64,000 nucleotides of DNA from Pseudoneurospora amorphoporcata (taxonomy: Eukaryota; Ascomycota; Sordariomycetes; Sordariales; Sordariaceae). The notes beneath the pieces were generated by a model that saw nothing but the letters and a program-made list of their open reading frames with translations, did not search any database and was not told the DNA's origin. The stretch covers positions 124,001 to 188,000 of the forward strand of contig MU859088.1 in assembly GCA_033297205.1 (NCBI GenBank). The letters run 5' to 3'. The translations under genes were made by a program, and so were the position numbers. This document shows positions 11,501 through 24,703 of the stretch, piece by piece. The first letter of the stretch is position 1; the number at the start of each line of letters is the position of its first letter.

Positions 11501-14500
11501 CCAACGCTCGTGACACTCTTGTATCTGGCAGTTCAGGCTTTGTCCACTCATGCTCCCGCCTGGCAAAAGAAATGTTCAGTGAACAGGTCCGGTTCAAAGC
11601 CTGGGGAGAAGCTCATTTCGAATTCTCGAAGCGGTGCATGGTTTGGATCGCGTGGCCACCGTTGGACTTTGGCCCAAGAACTGGCTCCCCACGAGGCAAG
11701 TAGTGGGAAAAGTGCCATGAAGGCTAAGTAACCAAACGTGGCTGATCTTAACGTAGCCTAACTACGGCAATGGCACTGAGTGGTGCAGCCATTGCACGCC
11801 TACACGCATGGCGCTTCGTTGCGCCTCCCGTCCGCTTCTCGAATCAGCCGCTCGGGGTATTGAGATGGAGGTGTGATCCCGTCAGATTCACACTCTCTGC
11901 AGTGTTCACGCTTCAGCGAAATCATCGCCCGGTCGAATGAAGGGGGTCGATTCCACCTTTTCCACCGAAGGAAATGACGAACGATGGAGATCACATCAGG
12001 TCAAGAAACGGCCGAGCAATAATCGGACGCAGCGTCGAAGAGCAATCTTGGTAGGTAGGGGTATCTTGGTAAACAGTGCGTGTAGACGTCCAGAGAGACC
12101 AGAACACAAGATACGGTAGTCCCCCATTCCCCCTACAATGATATCTGACATGAACAAGGAGACGAGACGAACGATAATATGGCTACCTGATTGAGAACGT
12201 CCAGTGCTAGGGCAGGCGGCCGATCTCATCTCGCAAAGGTGCATAGAAAGTATTCAGCTGAAGTCTGGGTTGGAGATTGCAGGACGCCTTCACAGAGCAA
12301 AGAATTGGGTGACAAGGCCAAGCAGCGGCCATTGACGGCTCGAAGTCGCATCAGGGAGCACCCCTGAAAGCCTGTTTTGCTCTAGCCTCTTCCATCGCAT
12401 CCAGTTGACGGGTGCGTCACTAGTTTCTCTGCACGCTGCATGGGATCAGCTCCAAGGGAGGAGGGGTGGGTGACATCTTGAGCCAAGAGAAGCACCCCAA
12501 CGAGTCCATTGAAACGCAGAAAAAGCAAGACTTGCGCAGCCTTCTCTGCACTTCATTTGCACAATTCTTTATGCTGTAGAGGACCTGCGCAAAATAGGGA
12601 GGGAAGCATAGTATTTTTGCACCTTTCTCTACGTTCGGTTCGAACTGGTAAAGACCCGTCGGATTGCCCATGCCAGTATCGGGGGAACATCGGGAATGTT
12701 GACCCAAATGCGAAGCCTGGCAGGTCTGGTACTTAAGGTGATCGTTGACAGAAAGTGCCTGCGGGCTTGCTTCCACAATGCAGGGGCTATACAGAGTCCC
12801 GGGACGGACAGCAGCCCCAAATGTCGGTGGATGTTACTCAAGCTTGATAACCATCCCCCGCAGAATCATTCCCGTCCCAAAGGGCCCAGTAAGATGAGGT
12901 GGGTGTGTATGAAGGGAGTACGGGCGAGACGGGGTACCCCGTATGACACGTCCCGTTCTGGATCCCGTAGCTTGTCTCCACAGAGCGCGGAATGATAAAG
13001 TTCTTTTTGTGCCCCAAGTGGGCATTGAACGTCGATTTTGTAATGCGCACTCTGACGGAATGGTTGCACCTGACAGGTGGCCGGATGGGTGGAAAGATGG
13101 ATTGAGAGGAGCAAGGCCAGCGTAATTGGGCGACAAGAACAAGAGTCCTTTCTGGATTGGGGAATTTTTGACGAGAACGGAGACTAACGCCTGTACATGT
13201 AATCCTTTCTGTGGTCCTCTCCAACGAAGCGTGCGAGTCTCACTCGGCAACTTTGCGTCACTGGTCGCGGCGCGTCAATATTGGGATAATCCCTTTCGCA
13301 GCCGTAGGGCGTCGACACAATATCCGGGCATTCTTTTCTTTTTTGTGTCACGCTTGTACCACAAAAAGCTGGATTGAAGCTGGGCGTACAAGGTCGAATC
13401 ATAGCCAGACGCTGGTAGCAGGTAGTGCCAGGGGAGAACAGCAAACAAGGTTCCGGCGAGGAGCTATGACATGCGGAGTACCTGGTACGTTCCAGTGCTG
13501 GGGATCAGAAGGCCAGGTTACGCAAATGGCTACCATTGTTGCCCTCGATGCAGCCGTCCTTCAACATTGCACAGCATATCACTCCGATAGCTGGAACCTC
13601 GCGGAAATCGACCCCCAGGCGGGTATGCTTGCTCTCAGAACTATTTTTGCGAAGTGACACACAGTAGAGACGGATTGCTGCCCACCGTCCTGCTCAGGCA
13701 TGCTTCATAGATAGGCGCCCCTGGTGTGATATCGGAACCTTGGTGATCCTACACAATACGCTCCGGATAGGTAGTAAACGGTGATGCACCAGGACTGCCT
13801 CCATCTACTCTCGAGGACCACTGCGCATACGGTACAAGGCGGCCGTCAAGCAGCACTGTCCACGATAATAGTCAAGCCAAGCATTTGGCTGTCGATAGAC
13901 CGTTGTAAAGGTGCCGTGACCCGTGATTGTCACCATCATGAACAAAGTCAAACGTGAATGCCGCCTGGGGATTGTTGCCGAACAAACAATTGTCGGGAAA
14001 GCGGATGGGAAGGCCGGACCAACCGTATGGAAGCCCCATTATGCCCCTTGCGCAAGGGAACATGAAGTTTGGGAAAGGAGCGCTCGAAAGTTTTCCGAAG
14101 TTTGCAACCCAAGCGACATGCTGACGGAGGGGACAACACCGGAGATGATTCGATTTTGTTGGGGCCGGCTAGACTGGCAAAGTCGTAATGCTGGGTAAGG
14201 GACCCGAATCCTCAAAAACTTGCCGCCAAAAGATGCCATATCCATGTTGGGGCAGCTTCTCTCGGCTGTCGGAGGGAATTCGTCTGCCAGTGAAATGTGA
14301 ATAGGCGCAGTGGCGTCATCATCGTTAAGCCGCATCTCTAGGACAAGGCGTTGAGATGGGACCGTAGGCACCCAAGGAGGGCCACGACCCATGGGGCTGG
14401 CTTGTTGGCTTGCTTGTGGGCGTTCTTGGACAAGGCAAGGTGCAGCAAGCCACGATGCGCCAACGAGATTAGCCAGCATGCGGCAGCAGGACCATCCCGT

Positions 14501-14543
14501 CGACGATGGTCATGCCCAAACCCCCAAAAGTGCTCTCTAAAGT

Positions 14544-14577
<34 letters not shown>

Positions 14578-17500
14578 ACATGACGAAGATGTGCGCTATG
14601 TGAAAGGAAAGAGGCAATTTCCTGATACGAAGGACCGGAGGTTACCGAAATTCAAAATGCGGAAAAGGAATGAGCAGTCTCAATAATGGTCTGCAAGCTT
14701 TCGGGGGTTGGGCAAGACAGCAGGCCGGGGGATGCGACAGACTTGACAGTGTGGGTTGAGCCGCACTGCCATTGAACGATTTCTGTACATTGCACAAAGT
14801 AGGCACGCCATGTCCAAGGCAGGGGAAGGGATGCAGATGAGCAAAGCGAAAAGGCCGGATGGGTGTTGACGGTGCCGGTTGAGGGTGCCGCCATGGAAGG
14901 AATAGTCATGGAAGCCTCGACCGGAAGCCTCTCAAGCCGGCGGCGGCAGCTTGGGCTCTTTGCTATCCGTTTCTGTCTCGCTGGACGGAATGAAAGCGGG
15001 CACCAGGGGCAGGCGGGACATGTGTCCAGCAAGGTGATAGAGAGAGACGAGAGGCTCGGAGAGAAAGATAGACGCCTGCGCCAGACCGTCGGGTGTTAGC
15101 AGTGTCACCAACACCGGAGGAATTTGGGAGCTGTCAATTCGAGATGTGCGTACCATCTTGACCCGTGTGCGACTCTACCAAGTGGCCTAGCACTTGTACC
15201 TTTCTGCAACCTCAAAGACGTTCGGTCAAAGGCTGCTCATAGGCTGCTGATTGGAGCATGGCAATGATTCGCCGGGTGTTGAACCGCATCCGTCACGACG
15301 GGTTGGGTGTCACATTGGAGGACCAATACCGGAAATTCAGCTGGGAGACGATACGACGACAATGCCAACAACGGCAGCGAAAATTGACCGACATGCCAAT
15401 GGTGCATGAATCGGAGCGGTCACTGAAACAGAATTCGAACTGTCGGATGGAGTGACGTTGAAAAAGAGAGAAGCAGAGTGTTGTGGAATCCAAAAAGTGC
15501 GGTGATGCCCGGGCTGCCCTGGTGTGCGATTGTGTGGTGATCAGTGGATCCCGAAGCCCTCGGGCTTGAACTGCATCGATTAACGGGAACACTGGCAAAA
15601 CGGCCCTTATCAGTACCCTTATCTGATAGGGGGCGACATGAATGAGCACAAACTGCGGGATGGGCGACGGGAGGCGCCTTCCCGAACTCGTCCTTCCTTC
15701 CTCCAGATCACCGGCAGCTGCGAAAATTATGTAGGTATGCCAAGTTGAAGCCCGCAGACTGCAAAAGCCACGGCACCTCAGTCATGCGTGCCTGTCATTC
15801 GAGCTGCACGACAAATGGAAGTCACTATAAAATTAAAAAGGTCCACCACGGGCGCAAAGTTCTTATCACAATGATGCCCTCCCCGGGACCTGGACACTCG
15901 CTCAGCCTCTTCAGCGCCTTTCCCCTCAACACTACCTTATCGATCAGGCTATCCCCCAAAGGTGACGACCGCGAGACCCTTGCGTCAATCAATCATGACC
16001 CAAAGCTTAATCTTAACCGCTTCTTGACCAATCCGCCCTCTTCTCCCTACACTACCATCACCAAGAAACCGTCGGTGGCTGGTCCTTGTGCGCCTTTGTT
16101 CTCAACGGCATGCTTCACCAAGAGTCTATACCCATCTGGAACTTGCTCATGGCTCGGAGGCTCCGAAAGGTCCAGAACATATCAAAGAGTCGGAGGTAGA
16201 GACTCGCACGACCCTTCAGATGGCATATCTCGTTCAGGTCGGAAAGTGCTCCAAATCTCTTGATGGCGATGATGATGACGATACGAGGTGACATAGGCTG
16301 AACACATGTCTCATGATAATCCTCTTCGAGAAAGCCAAAACTATATCTCTACTAACCAAACCTAGACATGATCCTCGTATAGGAAATCTTGCTAGGCTAT
16401 CGGTATCTCGGATCGGATTCACAGTGGCTCAGAATAAACTCTTTTCACGTTACGCAGACTTACTTCAACTTTACGAATCTGGCTGAAAGTGCTTACTTAC
16501 CACGCAACAAAGAAGGGGACTCCACCACCATCATCGTCACTTCGATGTTCACTCAGAACACGGTGCTCTGAAAATTCTCGCTCCAAGTACCTCTACAAAC
16601 CCCAACTGACAGGCACTTGCACAAGTCGGAAAGATAACCAACACCTGTCTCGGGACACTTTCAATTTTCCACCTTCTTTTTCCTCTTGCTTCCCTGTTCT
16701 TTCGCTTCGTCTCACACAGCTCAATGAGCCCGATGAGATGCATCATCGATCACCGCGGGCAGTGCTCCTATTTCCGGAAGAAAACAATAAACAAACGCAG
16801 GTTTTCAGTTTGCTTCTCTGTCATCGAGTCAAGGACTCGCACACACACTCCACGATCGCACACTGCAACTACGCACATACAACGGAACGAACAAAGTGGG
16901 GAAAACAGAGTTATACGGATATCTACCTTATCACACCTGCTTGGGTGGGAGAGATCTCTCAATTCGGTCTACCCACCGAAACGGGAGGGGAGCTGGGTCG
17001 CACAAAAACAGGCGACACAGACACACACAGGGTTAAGTAAACAACCCCCCGCTCCGGTTCGACATCCCTGCCAGCTGAAGGGCTGCATTTGCGGACACGG
17101 ATGAAAATAGAAAGAATGTTTGGCAACCATTTGGACGGTTGTTATAACGGGGGTGGAAAGCAATATTGCATTTCAGTTGCGCTCCCGTTCGGTCATCTTC
17201 ACACGCATTGGTAATGGCAACACCAGTAGCCAAGCCTCGGCCTTGTACCAAGCTGCAGAGAAGCAACTTCATACGCACAAAACAAAAGGCAATGTCACGA
17301 TAATAACTGGTTGTTCATGCGTTCAAGCGAAGCAGTGATACATAACAACGCAAAAAGCAACTAAAGGGCACAGCGAACACCCAAGCAAAGCAAAGAGGCG
17401 AAAACGGAGAGTGACTGTTAATGGTAGACCGACGGCGGCTGGAGACACAAACCGGCCCAGCTCGACGGGTACCTGCGTTTGTCATACTCAACTTTCTTCC

Positions 17501-20177
17501 CGTCTTCCCCCTTTTTTCGCCTTCTTCGGGGGCAGGGGTTTCTCGGTTCACATTGGACTCGCACATTTTCACTCCCTTTGCACTGCAGTCAGTGCCGTTG
17601 CTAGGGCTCCATTCTCGTTGGTAAACAAACGAGGCAGTGAGCCGAGTGACTGCTTGACCGGTAAAAGGGGGCCCAAAATCGATGTCTACCGGTCGGTTGA
17701 TTGAACGGTATCACAAAATGGGAGGTCAAAAAAAACAGGGGAAGGATGATAAGTAGGGGACTGAGAAGAAGTCCTACGGCGCACCTGCCAATCACTCTCT
17801 CACGGTGCGGGATGCAGCTGTCAAGGGGGCATGTTATGTGTGGGGATTGGGCAAACGGACTGGGTTTGAAGGAATGTGCGGAAAAGGGCATTCGCTTTCC
17901 GCGGAGTTTATGCTTTTTTCACTTGATGTAAGTGCATAGTGCATTAAGATGTGGATAAAACTGAAAATGGAGAAAACACCCCGAAATACTTGACACTTCA
18001 GTTTCGCAGGGCAGCAAAGAACTCTACATACTCTCACGAGGGACATTGAAGATTGCCCAGGAGGATTACAGTACGAACAGGGTAGAAAGAAAAGAAAAAG
18101 CAAGCTGAAATGAGGCATGAGAGCATCGCGTCCGAGAATTCCAGACAGCCAAAAAAAAAAGAAAGATGGAGGTGAAAAAGGTGGGAGGAGGAAATCCAGT
18201 GAGGAACACGAAAAGAAAACCATGGAAAAAGAAGGACAATTCAATGACGACTAGGAACGAAGACGGGGTAATAGAAGAGAACTGAGGAGTAGTAGAACTA
18301 TAACGCTTCCATCACGAGTGCTGCTCTTCGAGGTTCAAACACGGAATATAAGTTGAACATGAAGCTACTATTGACATGACATGACCGTCAACAACCATCT
18401 TCCATGTAATATATACAATTTTCTCACTCCATCTCCCCTCCCATCACGGTCTTGACTTGGCCCTCGACTGTGAGCGTGCAAGTAAATATCACTTTGTTAC
18501 TCTCTCCCTTGCCTTTCCCTTTTCCTGGAGTCTCCTTATTATATTTCTGTATCTGGCTTCTACCTCGTCGTTGCTACTTCTCCACCCTCCTCCTCCCCTC
18601 TTCACTTCATTCCCACTTTTTACCGTGTGGTCCAATTTACCTCATCTTACCACTGTCTAGTTAACTCGGTTAGATAATCTGGCCTAACTCCATGCACGTG
18701 CATATCATACCATACCTCATGCGTCTCATAACCTAGGTAGTAACGAATCTCATGTTGAAACCAGAAATAACCAGAGTGAGGAGATTCGGATGAAACAGCA
18801 AAGGTAAACAAGGAACGACGGTCTCCGAAGGGCCAAGATACTAGAAGAAGGAGCGTCGGGGTGGAGAAACTAAAAAGGGAAAGAACGATGCGGAGGAGAC
18901 CATGCGGTGACGAGGAGGAAAAAAAAACCAGGGTAAGTACGATGCGCGGGAGGGGAGAATAGAACGTTGGTGAGAAAGAGCGTCTAGGTAACAGCAAAGA
19001 GGAGAGAGGGAACAAACAAAAAAACTAGAAGTGGACGGAAAAAGTTGCGTCCCCGTCGTACTTGCCAGGTCTGCACTGATGAAAGATGTGAATTCAACAT
19101 GGATTGTCCACTGGACCGTGGTCAGCAGGCGCATCACCATCGTCGCTTCCATTTATTAAGCTCCTCGTGAGAACCGCCCAGCAGACGGGATACATCCCTC
19201 CTTCTTCTCTTTTTGCGTCGTGTCATCTCCAAATAGGTACAATCTACATAGAACATCCTCTTTCTCCTTTCACTGCCCCACTTGCTAAGCAAGCACGCGT
19301 GCTTCCGCAAGTAGTCTGTAGTATATCTTGGCATTCAATTCATTGCTCCATGTGACTTGAGGGTACCTGTGCTCTAGTTCCATCGAATAGCAGCACATCA
19401 CGTTGGAAACATACATGACTTTGGCCTACACCATCTCCTTGACCGACAAAGGGGTTGACGCGCAGGTAAGAAAGATAAGTATGTACTGGCCTGATCGTCA
19501 AGAGAAATCACGGCAAGCAATCCGTAGATCCCGGTGCCGGTTATCGGTCGCCTGGTACCGAAAAGCTCGTGTAAGTCGCGTTTTGCGGTCTTGCCATATA
19601 ATTGTCCTATCGAGTATTGGGAACATGGAATTGTGACTGGAAAATTTGACTAGAATGAAGAGGCTGGTTGGTGTCTGGAGCTGTAGAAGCTGAAAACATG
19701 CCAGTAATGTGAGTATCAAGTGCCGCCACACAACATCGGGTTCATAGTATACGGGTTCTCGCGCCAAAACCTGAGACAAGCTAGGTATGATATCTAGAAC
19801 GATGTGATGCTGTGATTGTGAGTGTCAGATCCGATGATATAAATGGTGTGCGGGTTAGTACTTCCCGTCATGACAGAAATGGCGAGCCTCGAGTCATTAT
19901 ATTTCACAGTTTGGCAGAAGCATGCATGATGAAGTTAGGGTAATACTTCAATTTCCCAGGCTAAAAAACAGAACACCTGACACTGATGTGATGTGATATA
20001 TCCAAAACCCCCAAAGGAAAAACATATTATAGATCATAAAGAAAAAATCCACATCGCCCATCCTCATCCTCATGTCATCCATCGTACTTCATTCAATGAT
20101 AGCCGTACAATCTTGCTTTTTCCTTTTCCCTTTTCATCCCTATTCCCACACCTTACACCCCAAGTTTGACCGAAAAC
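8545..20177. other. 11.6 kb gene-poor region upstream of the zinc-finger gene
   Basis: No conserved domain or convincing exon chain is visible on either strand. GC content looks normal, with none of the AT-rich signature of a heavily RIP-mutated transposon. Contents include a CA-rich stretch (9,028-9,065), a T30 tract (14,547-14,576), recurrent ACGGAGTAC-like words (9,983 and 10,888) and a TATAAAA near 15,826 about 40 nt before an ATG (15,871). The reading frames after that ATG are open but unconvincing. The left part is presumably promoter and leader of the zinc-finger gene. The right part is 3' flank of malate synthase. Confidence 0.5.
14547..14576. repeat. 30-nt poly(T) tract
   Basis: Uninterrupted run of 30 T on the plus strand within the gene-poor region. 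No coding frame ends next to it, so it cannot be tied to a transcript from sequence alone. Confidence 0.95.
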
Positions 20178-21872
20178 TTAGAGCTTAGAAGCAGGCAATG
20201 AGTTACCAGCGCTGGTAATCTCGTTGTAAAGGAGCGAGGTCAAGAAATCGGCATAGTCCTCGCCTGTGACCTGGGTGGCAAAGTACTGAGCGGCAAGCTT
20301 GAACTTGTTGCCCTGGGGGGCCTTGGAGGCGAGCTCGTCGGTCTGCTCCCTGAGCAGCTTGAGGGCGTAGCCCTTGTCGACGCGCTTGCCCTCGGCAGTG
20401 GTAACGCCGTGCTTGACCCACTGCCAGAGCTGGGAGCGGGAGACCTCGGCGGTGGCGGCATCCTCCCTGCGAGTTGTTGTTAGTATCATGATTACTAGTT
20501 AAAGAGGGGGTATATAAGGAGGGGATACGTACATGAGGTAGTTGATGGGGACGCAACCAACACCACGGATCCAGGCCTCCATGTAGCCGAGACCAATGTT
20601 GAGGTTCTTGCGGATACCCTCCTCGGTGATAGAGCCGGGGACGTTCATGTTGAGCAGATCCTGCTGGCCAATCTTGACGTCCTCGCGGCGGTTGAAAAGC
20701 TGGTTGGGGGTAGGCATGTGCTTGTTGAAGACCTCAAGGGCAATGCTGGCAAGGGCGGGGTGGGCAACCCAGGTACCATCGTGGCCGGCGCGGGCCTCGC
20801 GGAGCTTGTCGGCCCGGACACCCTCCATGGCCTTGTCGTTGGCGGCCTTGTCGTCCTTGATGGGGATCTGAGCGGCCATGCCACCCATGGCGTGGACGCC
20901 GCGCTTGTGGCAGGTCTGGATGAGGAGCTTGACGTAGGCGTCCATGAAGGGGACAGTCATGGTGACGCAAGAGCGGTCGGGGAGGACGAAGGAGGAGTGG
21001 TTGCGGAACTTCTTGATGGTGGAGAAGATGTAGTCCCAACGACCGCAGTTGAGGCCGGATGAGTGCTCGCGGAGCTCGTAGATGATCTCGTCCATCTCGA
21101 AGGCGGCGAGGATGGTCTCGATCAGGACGGTACCACGGATGGTGCCGCGGGGGATGCCAATGTAGTCCTGGCCGAGGTTGAACGCGTCGTTCCAGAGACG
21201 GGCCTCAAGGTGAGACTCCATCTTGGGGAGGTAGAAGTAGGGGCCGAAGCCGCGCTTGATGAGCTCCTTGGCGTTGTGGAAGAAGTAGAGACCGAAGTCG
21301 AAGAGGGAGCCGCTGACGGGCTCGCCGTCAATGGTGACGTGCTTCTCCTCAAGGTGCCAGCCACGGGGGCGGACGATGAGGGTGGGGAGAGTCCTGTCGG
21401 TGCGGAGCTTGTACTCCTTCTGGCCCTGCTTGAAGTCGATCTGGCGACGGATGGCGTCGTAGAGGTTCACCTGGCCGTTGACCATGTTGGCCCAGGTAGG
21501 GGCGCTGGAGTCCTCGAAGTCGGCCATGTAGGTGTAGACATCGGAGTTGAGGGCGTTGACGACCATCTTGCGGTCGGTGGGACCGGTAATCTCAACGCGG
21601 CGGTCGATGAGACCGGGAGCGGGAGGCGCACCCTTCCATGTGGGGTTCTCACGGATGTGCTTGGTCTCGGGGAGGAAGTCGGGGAGGACACCGCGGTCGA
21701 TCTCGGCCTGGCGGATCTTGCGGCGCTCGAGGAGGTTCTTGCGGGTCTCGTTGAAGGAACGGTGGAGGAGGGCGACGAAGGAGAGGGCCTGGGGAGTCAG
21801 GATCTTCCTCTGGTGCTCCTCAATGGGGCCGTTGATGGTGACGCCCTGGAGAAGAGTCTCGACGGAAGCCAT
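20178..21872 (-). CDS. acu-9: malate synthase, peroxisomal/glyoxysomal
   Basis: Condenses glyoxylate with acetyl-CoA to malate, the second dedicated step of the glyoxylate cycle, needed for growth on acetate and fatty acids. Exon 1 is 21872-20533 and exon 2 is 20466-20178. The 66-nt intron (20532-20467, donor GTACGT) restores the sequence NYLMEDAATAEV. The product is 542 aa, the normal length for the A-type fungal enzyme. The malate synthase family signature REHSSGLNCGRWDYIF is at residues 268-283, and the acetyl-CoA/glyoxylate barrel is intact. The C-terminus is SKL, a canonical peroxisomal targeting signal 1. Codon use is strongly C-biased, as in highly expressed fungal genes, and this generates long spurious open frames on the opposite strand. 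Fumarase lies 4.3 kb upstream on the same strand. The acu-9 name rests on the Neurospora acetate-utilisation nomenclature. Confidence 0.97.
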
Positions 21873-22104
21873 TGTGATGTGTGTGGGGGGGTATTATTCT
21901 AAAAGAAAATGTTGATGGAATGAGATGTTTCTTTAAGAAAAAAGTCAAAGGTTAGCAATAAGGTTCACAGCAAAAGTTAATAAGTGACGTTTGAAGCAAA
22001 CATACAAACTAAGAAATCCCGTGCTACCGAAAAGTGCCGAGGATGTGAAGAGAGAATGATGTTTGGTTGGATGACGGAATGCCGGGGTGGTGGAGGGGCA
22101 GGCA

Positions 22105-22140
22105 GATGGATGGATGGATGGATGGATGGATGGATGGATG
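22105..22140. repeat. (GATG)9 tetranucleotide microsatellite
   Basis: Nine perfect tandem GATG units on the plus strand. They lie 233 nt upstream of the malate synthase start codon, so they read as (CATC)9 in the promoter or 5' leader of that gene. Confidence 0.95.
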
Positions 22141-24407
22141 AGGTATGGACAGGAAAGGGAAAGGGAGAAGGGTTTGTTTATGTCTCGAGGAATTGAAAGC
22201 TTAAAGAAGTCTCGTCAAGATCCAATTGCTCTTCAATCCACTTCTGTGCTTGAGTCACTCACCTAGGCAACTCGGTTTCTGGAACCAATTGATGTCTGTC
22301 AATCACTCAATGGAGCAAGGGGACATGACGAAAAGAACCGGGGGCATGCATCTTTGGTCGATGGCTCGGCAACAGCACCAGCTTTAGGTCTGCTTGATGG
22401 ATCCCTTAGGCGGGGTTGTGTTACCGGTTGTTACTACATAGAACACTATAGTATCTTGCCTCTTAGCAACTTGCATCTCAGTCTCCCATGTGGCTCTTTA
22501 AATCGATGTCTAACTTCAACCAATTGTTCATGCCGGCCGGCGACTGTGACTGTTTGCTGGCGGCTCGGCCTGGGGTACATGCTGTCTATTACCGGTGTAA
22601 GTCGTGTCTCCAGTATGGTTTGGTTTGTTGTTGTTGTTGTGGTGGTCCTGCTGCCTCCACACTTCGCAAAGTGTTGAAGGTGGGGGTTCCATTGTTGTCA
22701 CCAAGGTACTCTATCAATTGCCATCTCTTGGTCTCTTTCATCCCAGCTTCCTTAAAGGGAAGCCATCATCTGGTCAAGACGAGGCCTGTAAGGATGAAAG
22801 GATGTGTACATAAGTAATGTCACGGTAATCGCCCGACCTTGACATGTGACGGCTAACCGTACATTTCCCACTGCAGGCTGTGAGGTCATCGGTACGAAAT
22901 GAGGTACCCACCAACCCTACCGGCCAACCCCGCCATGTGAGCAAGAGGGTCTACCGCCCGCCAATCACCCAAAACCTAAGGTACCTCTAGAGGAGGACTA
23001 CGGCGGCCTGCCAGTCACTCTTTATCAGCTTCTTATCAACCACAAAACTTTATCGCTTTCTCAACTCTAATAAACTTCTGTTCTTCAAAACGCCATTGAA
23101 TTACATCCAAAGACATTCAGCATTTTCGTCCATCATCCCAACATGATATCCGGCTCCGATATCGTTATTCTCCCACTTCCTCTGTTTGCTCGATACCTGT
23201 TCTCCAAGTCTTAGTCCAAAACTTTCTCTTGGCTTTGTCCCCGTCCACCGTTGAGGTTCCGCCCTTGTCGTTGCAACTTCCCCAGGCCCGGCGACCTGCC
23301 CCGCCATCCATCCGGGGGAGAAGTGGCACCCATGTACAGTAGCCAAGAATAGGTGCCATTGGCTGCCATTCAACTGGCCACTGGGGACTCTTGTGACAAA
23401 CCACTGGGCGGACTGGACGAACGGCGGGAATGCATCCCCATGTTTTGGCTTTGTCTCCGATCTGCCGGCGGAGAGCCGAGGTCGACTCCTTTCGGGCGTG
23501 GGGAGAACAGTGTTCATGGACACCTTACCGACTCTTTCCGATCCACGTCTGTTCCATTTACACGTACCTAGTCAAAAAGTTCGCGACTTCGACTTACACG
23601 AGCCAAAAGCAAACACTAGACAAAGCAAAAAGATGGAGACGATAACAAGTCACAAGGAACGGAATTACGTGACACGAATTCCAAAGCCCAGTCCAGTCAC
23701 AGACCGTCCTCGGCGTCCTGACCGTGACACCCAAAAGAGGAATGGGCACATCTGTATGGAACCCCAAACCATGACAACCAAAAAAACTTCCCCAGGCCCG
23801 AACGAGGTCCATATCTAGATACCGGGTAGGTCTGGCCAAGCTTGCCTCCCTCGCTGCCAGGAACAACGTACGTACCTCTCAAGATTCTCTCCAATAGCGA
23901 GGTGGTGATCACCTGCGATCATCACGAGAAAGGCAAATACTTCCAACTGCTCAAAAAGTTATCGACGATGGACATGATTGGTATGACAATGTCTCATCGT
24001 CGCCGTAGACCAGACATACGACGCTCTGCCGGCCACAGAAGTGTCGCCGGTGATTAACTCCGGGTTCTCGACGAGGCTCTTGATAACCGACCCCGACGAA
24101 TGTCGGTAACCGGAGAACAACCCGTCGTCAATCATCAAATGTCACGTCCGGTACAGGAACGGATATACCTCACTGACCAGTGACCAGTGACCACAGACGT
24201 CGAGTCCGGAACCCGGGGACCTGATAGTAGTCGTTCAGAGATAGCAAAGCCCGCCGGAAGACAGTATCGTAACCTCGCAACATCCGAACTTCGGCCGGTC
24301 CTGACGCGGGGCGGGAGGCTCCATAATTACCGAAATTGTTACGTACCCTTTGCCGATGCACCGACCTCACAACCTCATTGATCTCGCCGTCTTTTCTGGC
24401 CATCGTT

Positions 24408-24703
24408 ATCCAGGTCCTCGACATTACCCGTTTTGGACAGAAAGTGGTCAGAGCGCCTTGTACACAGAAAAAACTTCAAAACTCAGTATTCAAATTAATC
24501 CCGACGTAAATATGCAATGATTCTTGTTTGTCCAGGTTTGGATCCGGCATTTCACCCAAAAAAGCCCCTTTTGTGGCCAGATTAGGTGCGAAAAGGAGTA
24601 TTTCAGCCTGGCGTTCGCTGTGAGAAAAGTGTTGGAGTGACTTGTGACCTTAGGGGTGCACGGATATTTTCTGTCCAAAACGGGTAATCTCGAGGACCTG
24701 GAT
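24408..24703. mobile_element. 296-bp miniature inverted-repeat (MITE-like) element
   Basis: Left terminal repeat 24408-24443 and right terminal repeat 24668-24703 are 36-nt inverted copies differing at one base. Each contains ATCCAGGTCCTCGA at its outer side and ACCCGTTTTGGACAGAAA at its inner side. The 224-nt interior has no coding frame with a recognisable transposase, and its left half is locally AT-rich. This architecture fits a non-autonomous DNA transposon. No clean target-site duplication is visible: the flanking dinucleotides could be TA on the left and a decayed TG on the right, but that is weak. Confidence 0.75.

Noticed and set aside
16489..17040. 183-codon plus-strand open frame
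   Set aside because: Begins with GTG and reads Ser/Thr/His-rich low-complexity sequence from a C-rich stretch; no support as a gene.
21063..21902. 279-codon open frame on the plus strand opposite malate synthase
   Set aside because: It is a mirror of a strongly C-biased coding sequence; the translation is Val/Leu/Gly/Glu-rich and domain-free, and the minus-strand enzyme is unambiguous.
24050..24120. Imperfect hairpin around GATAACCGAC and GTCGGTAACC
   Set aside because: Short arms with mismatches and no second copy; consistent with chance.
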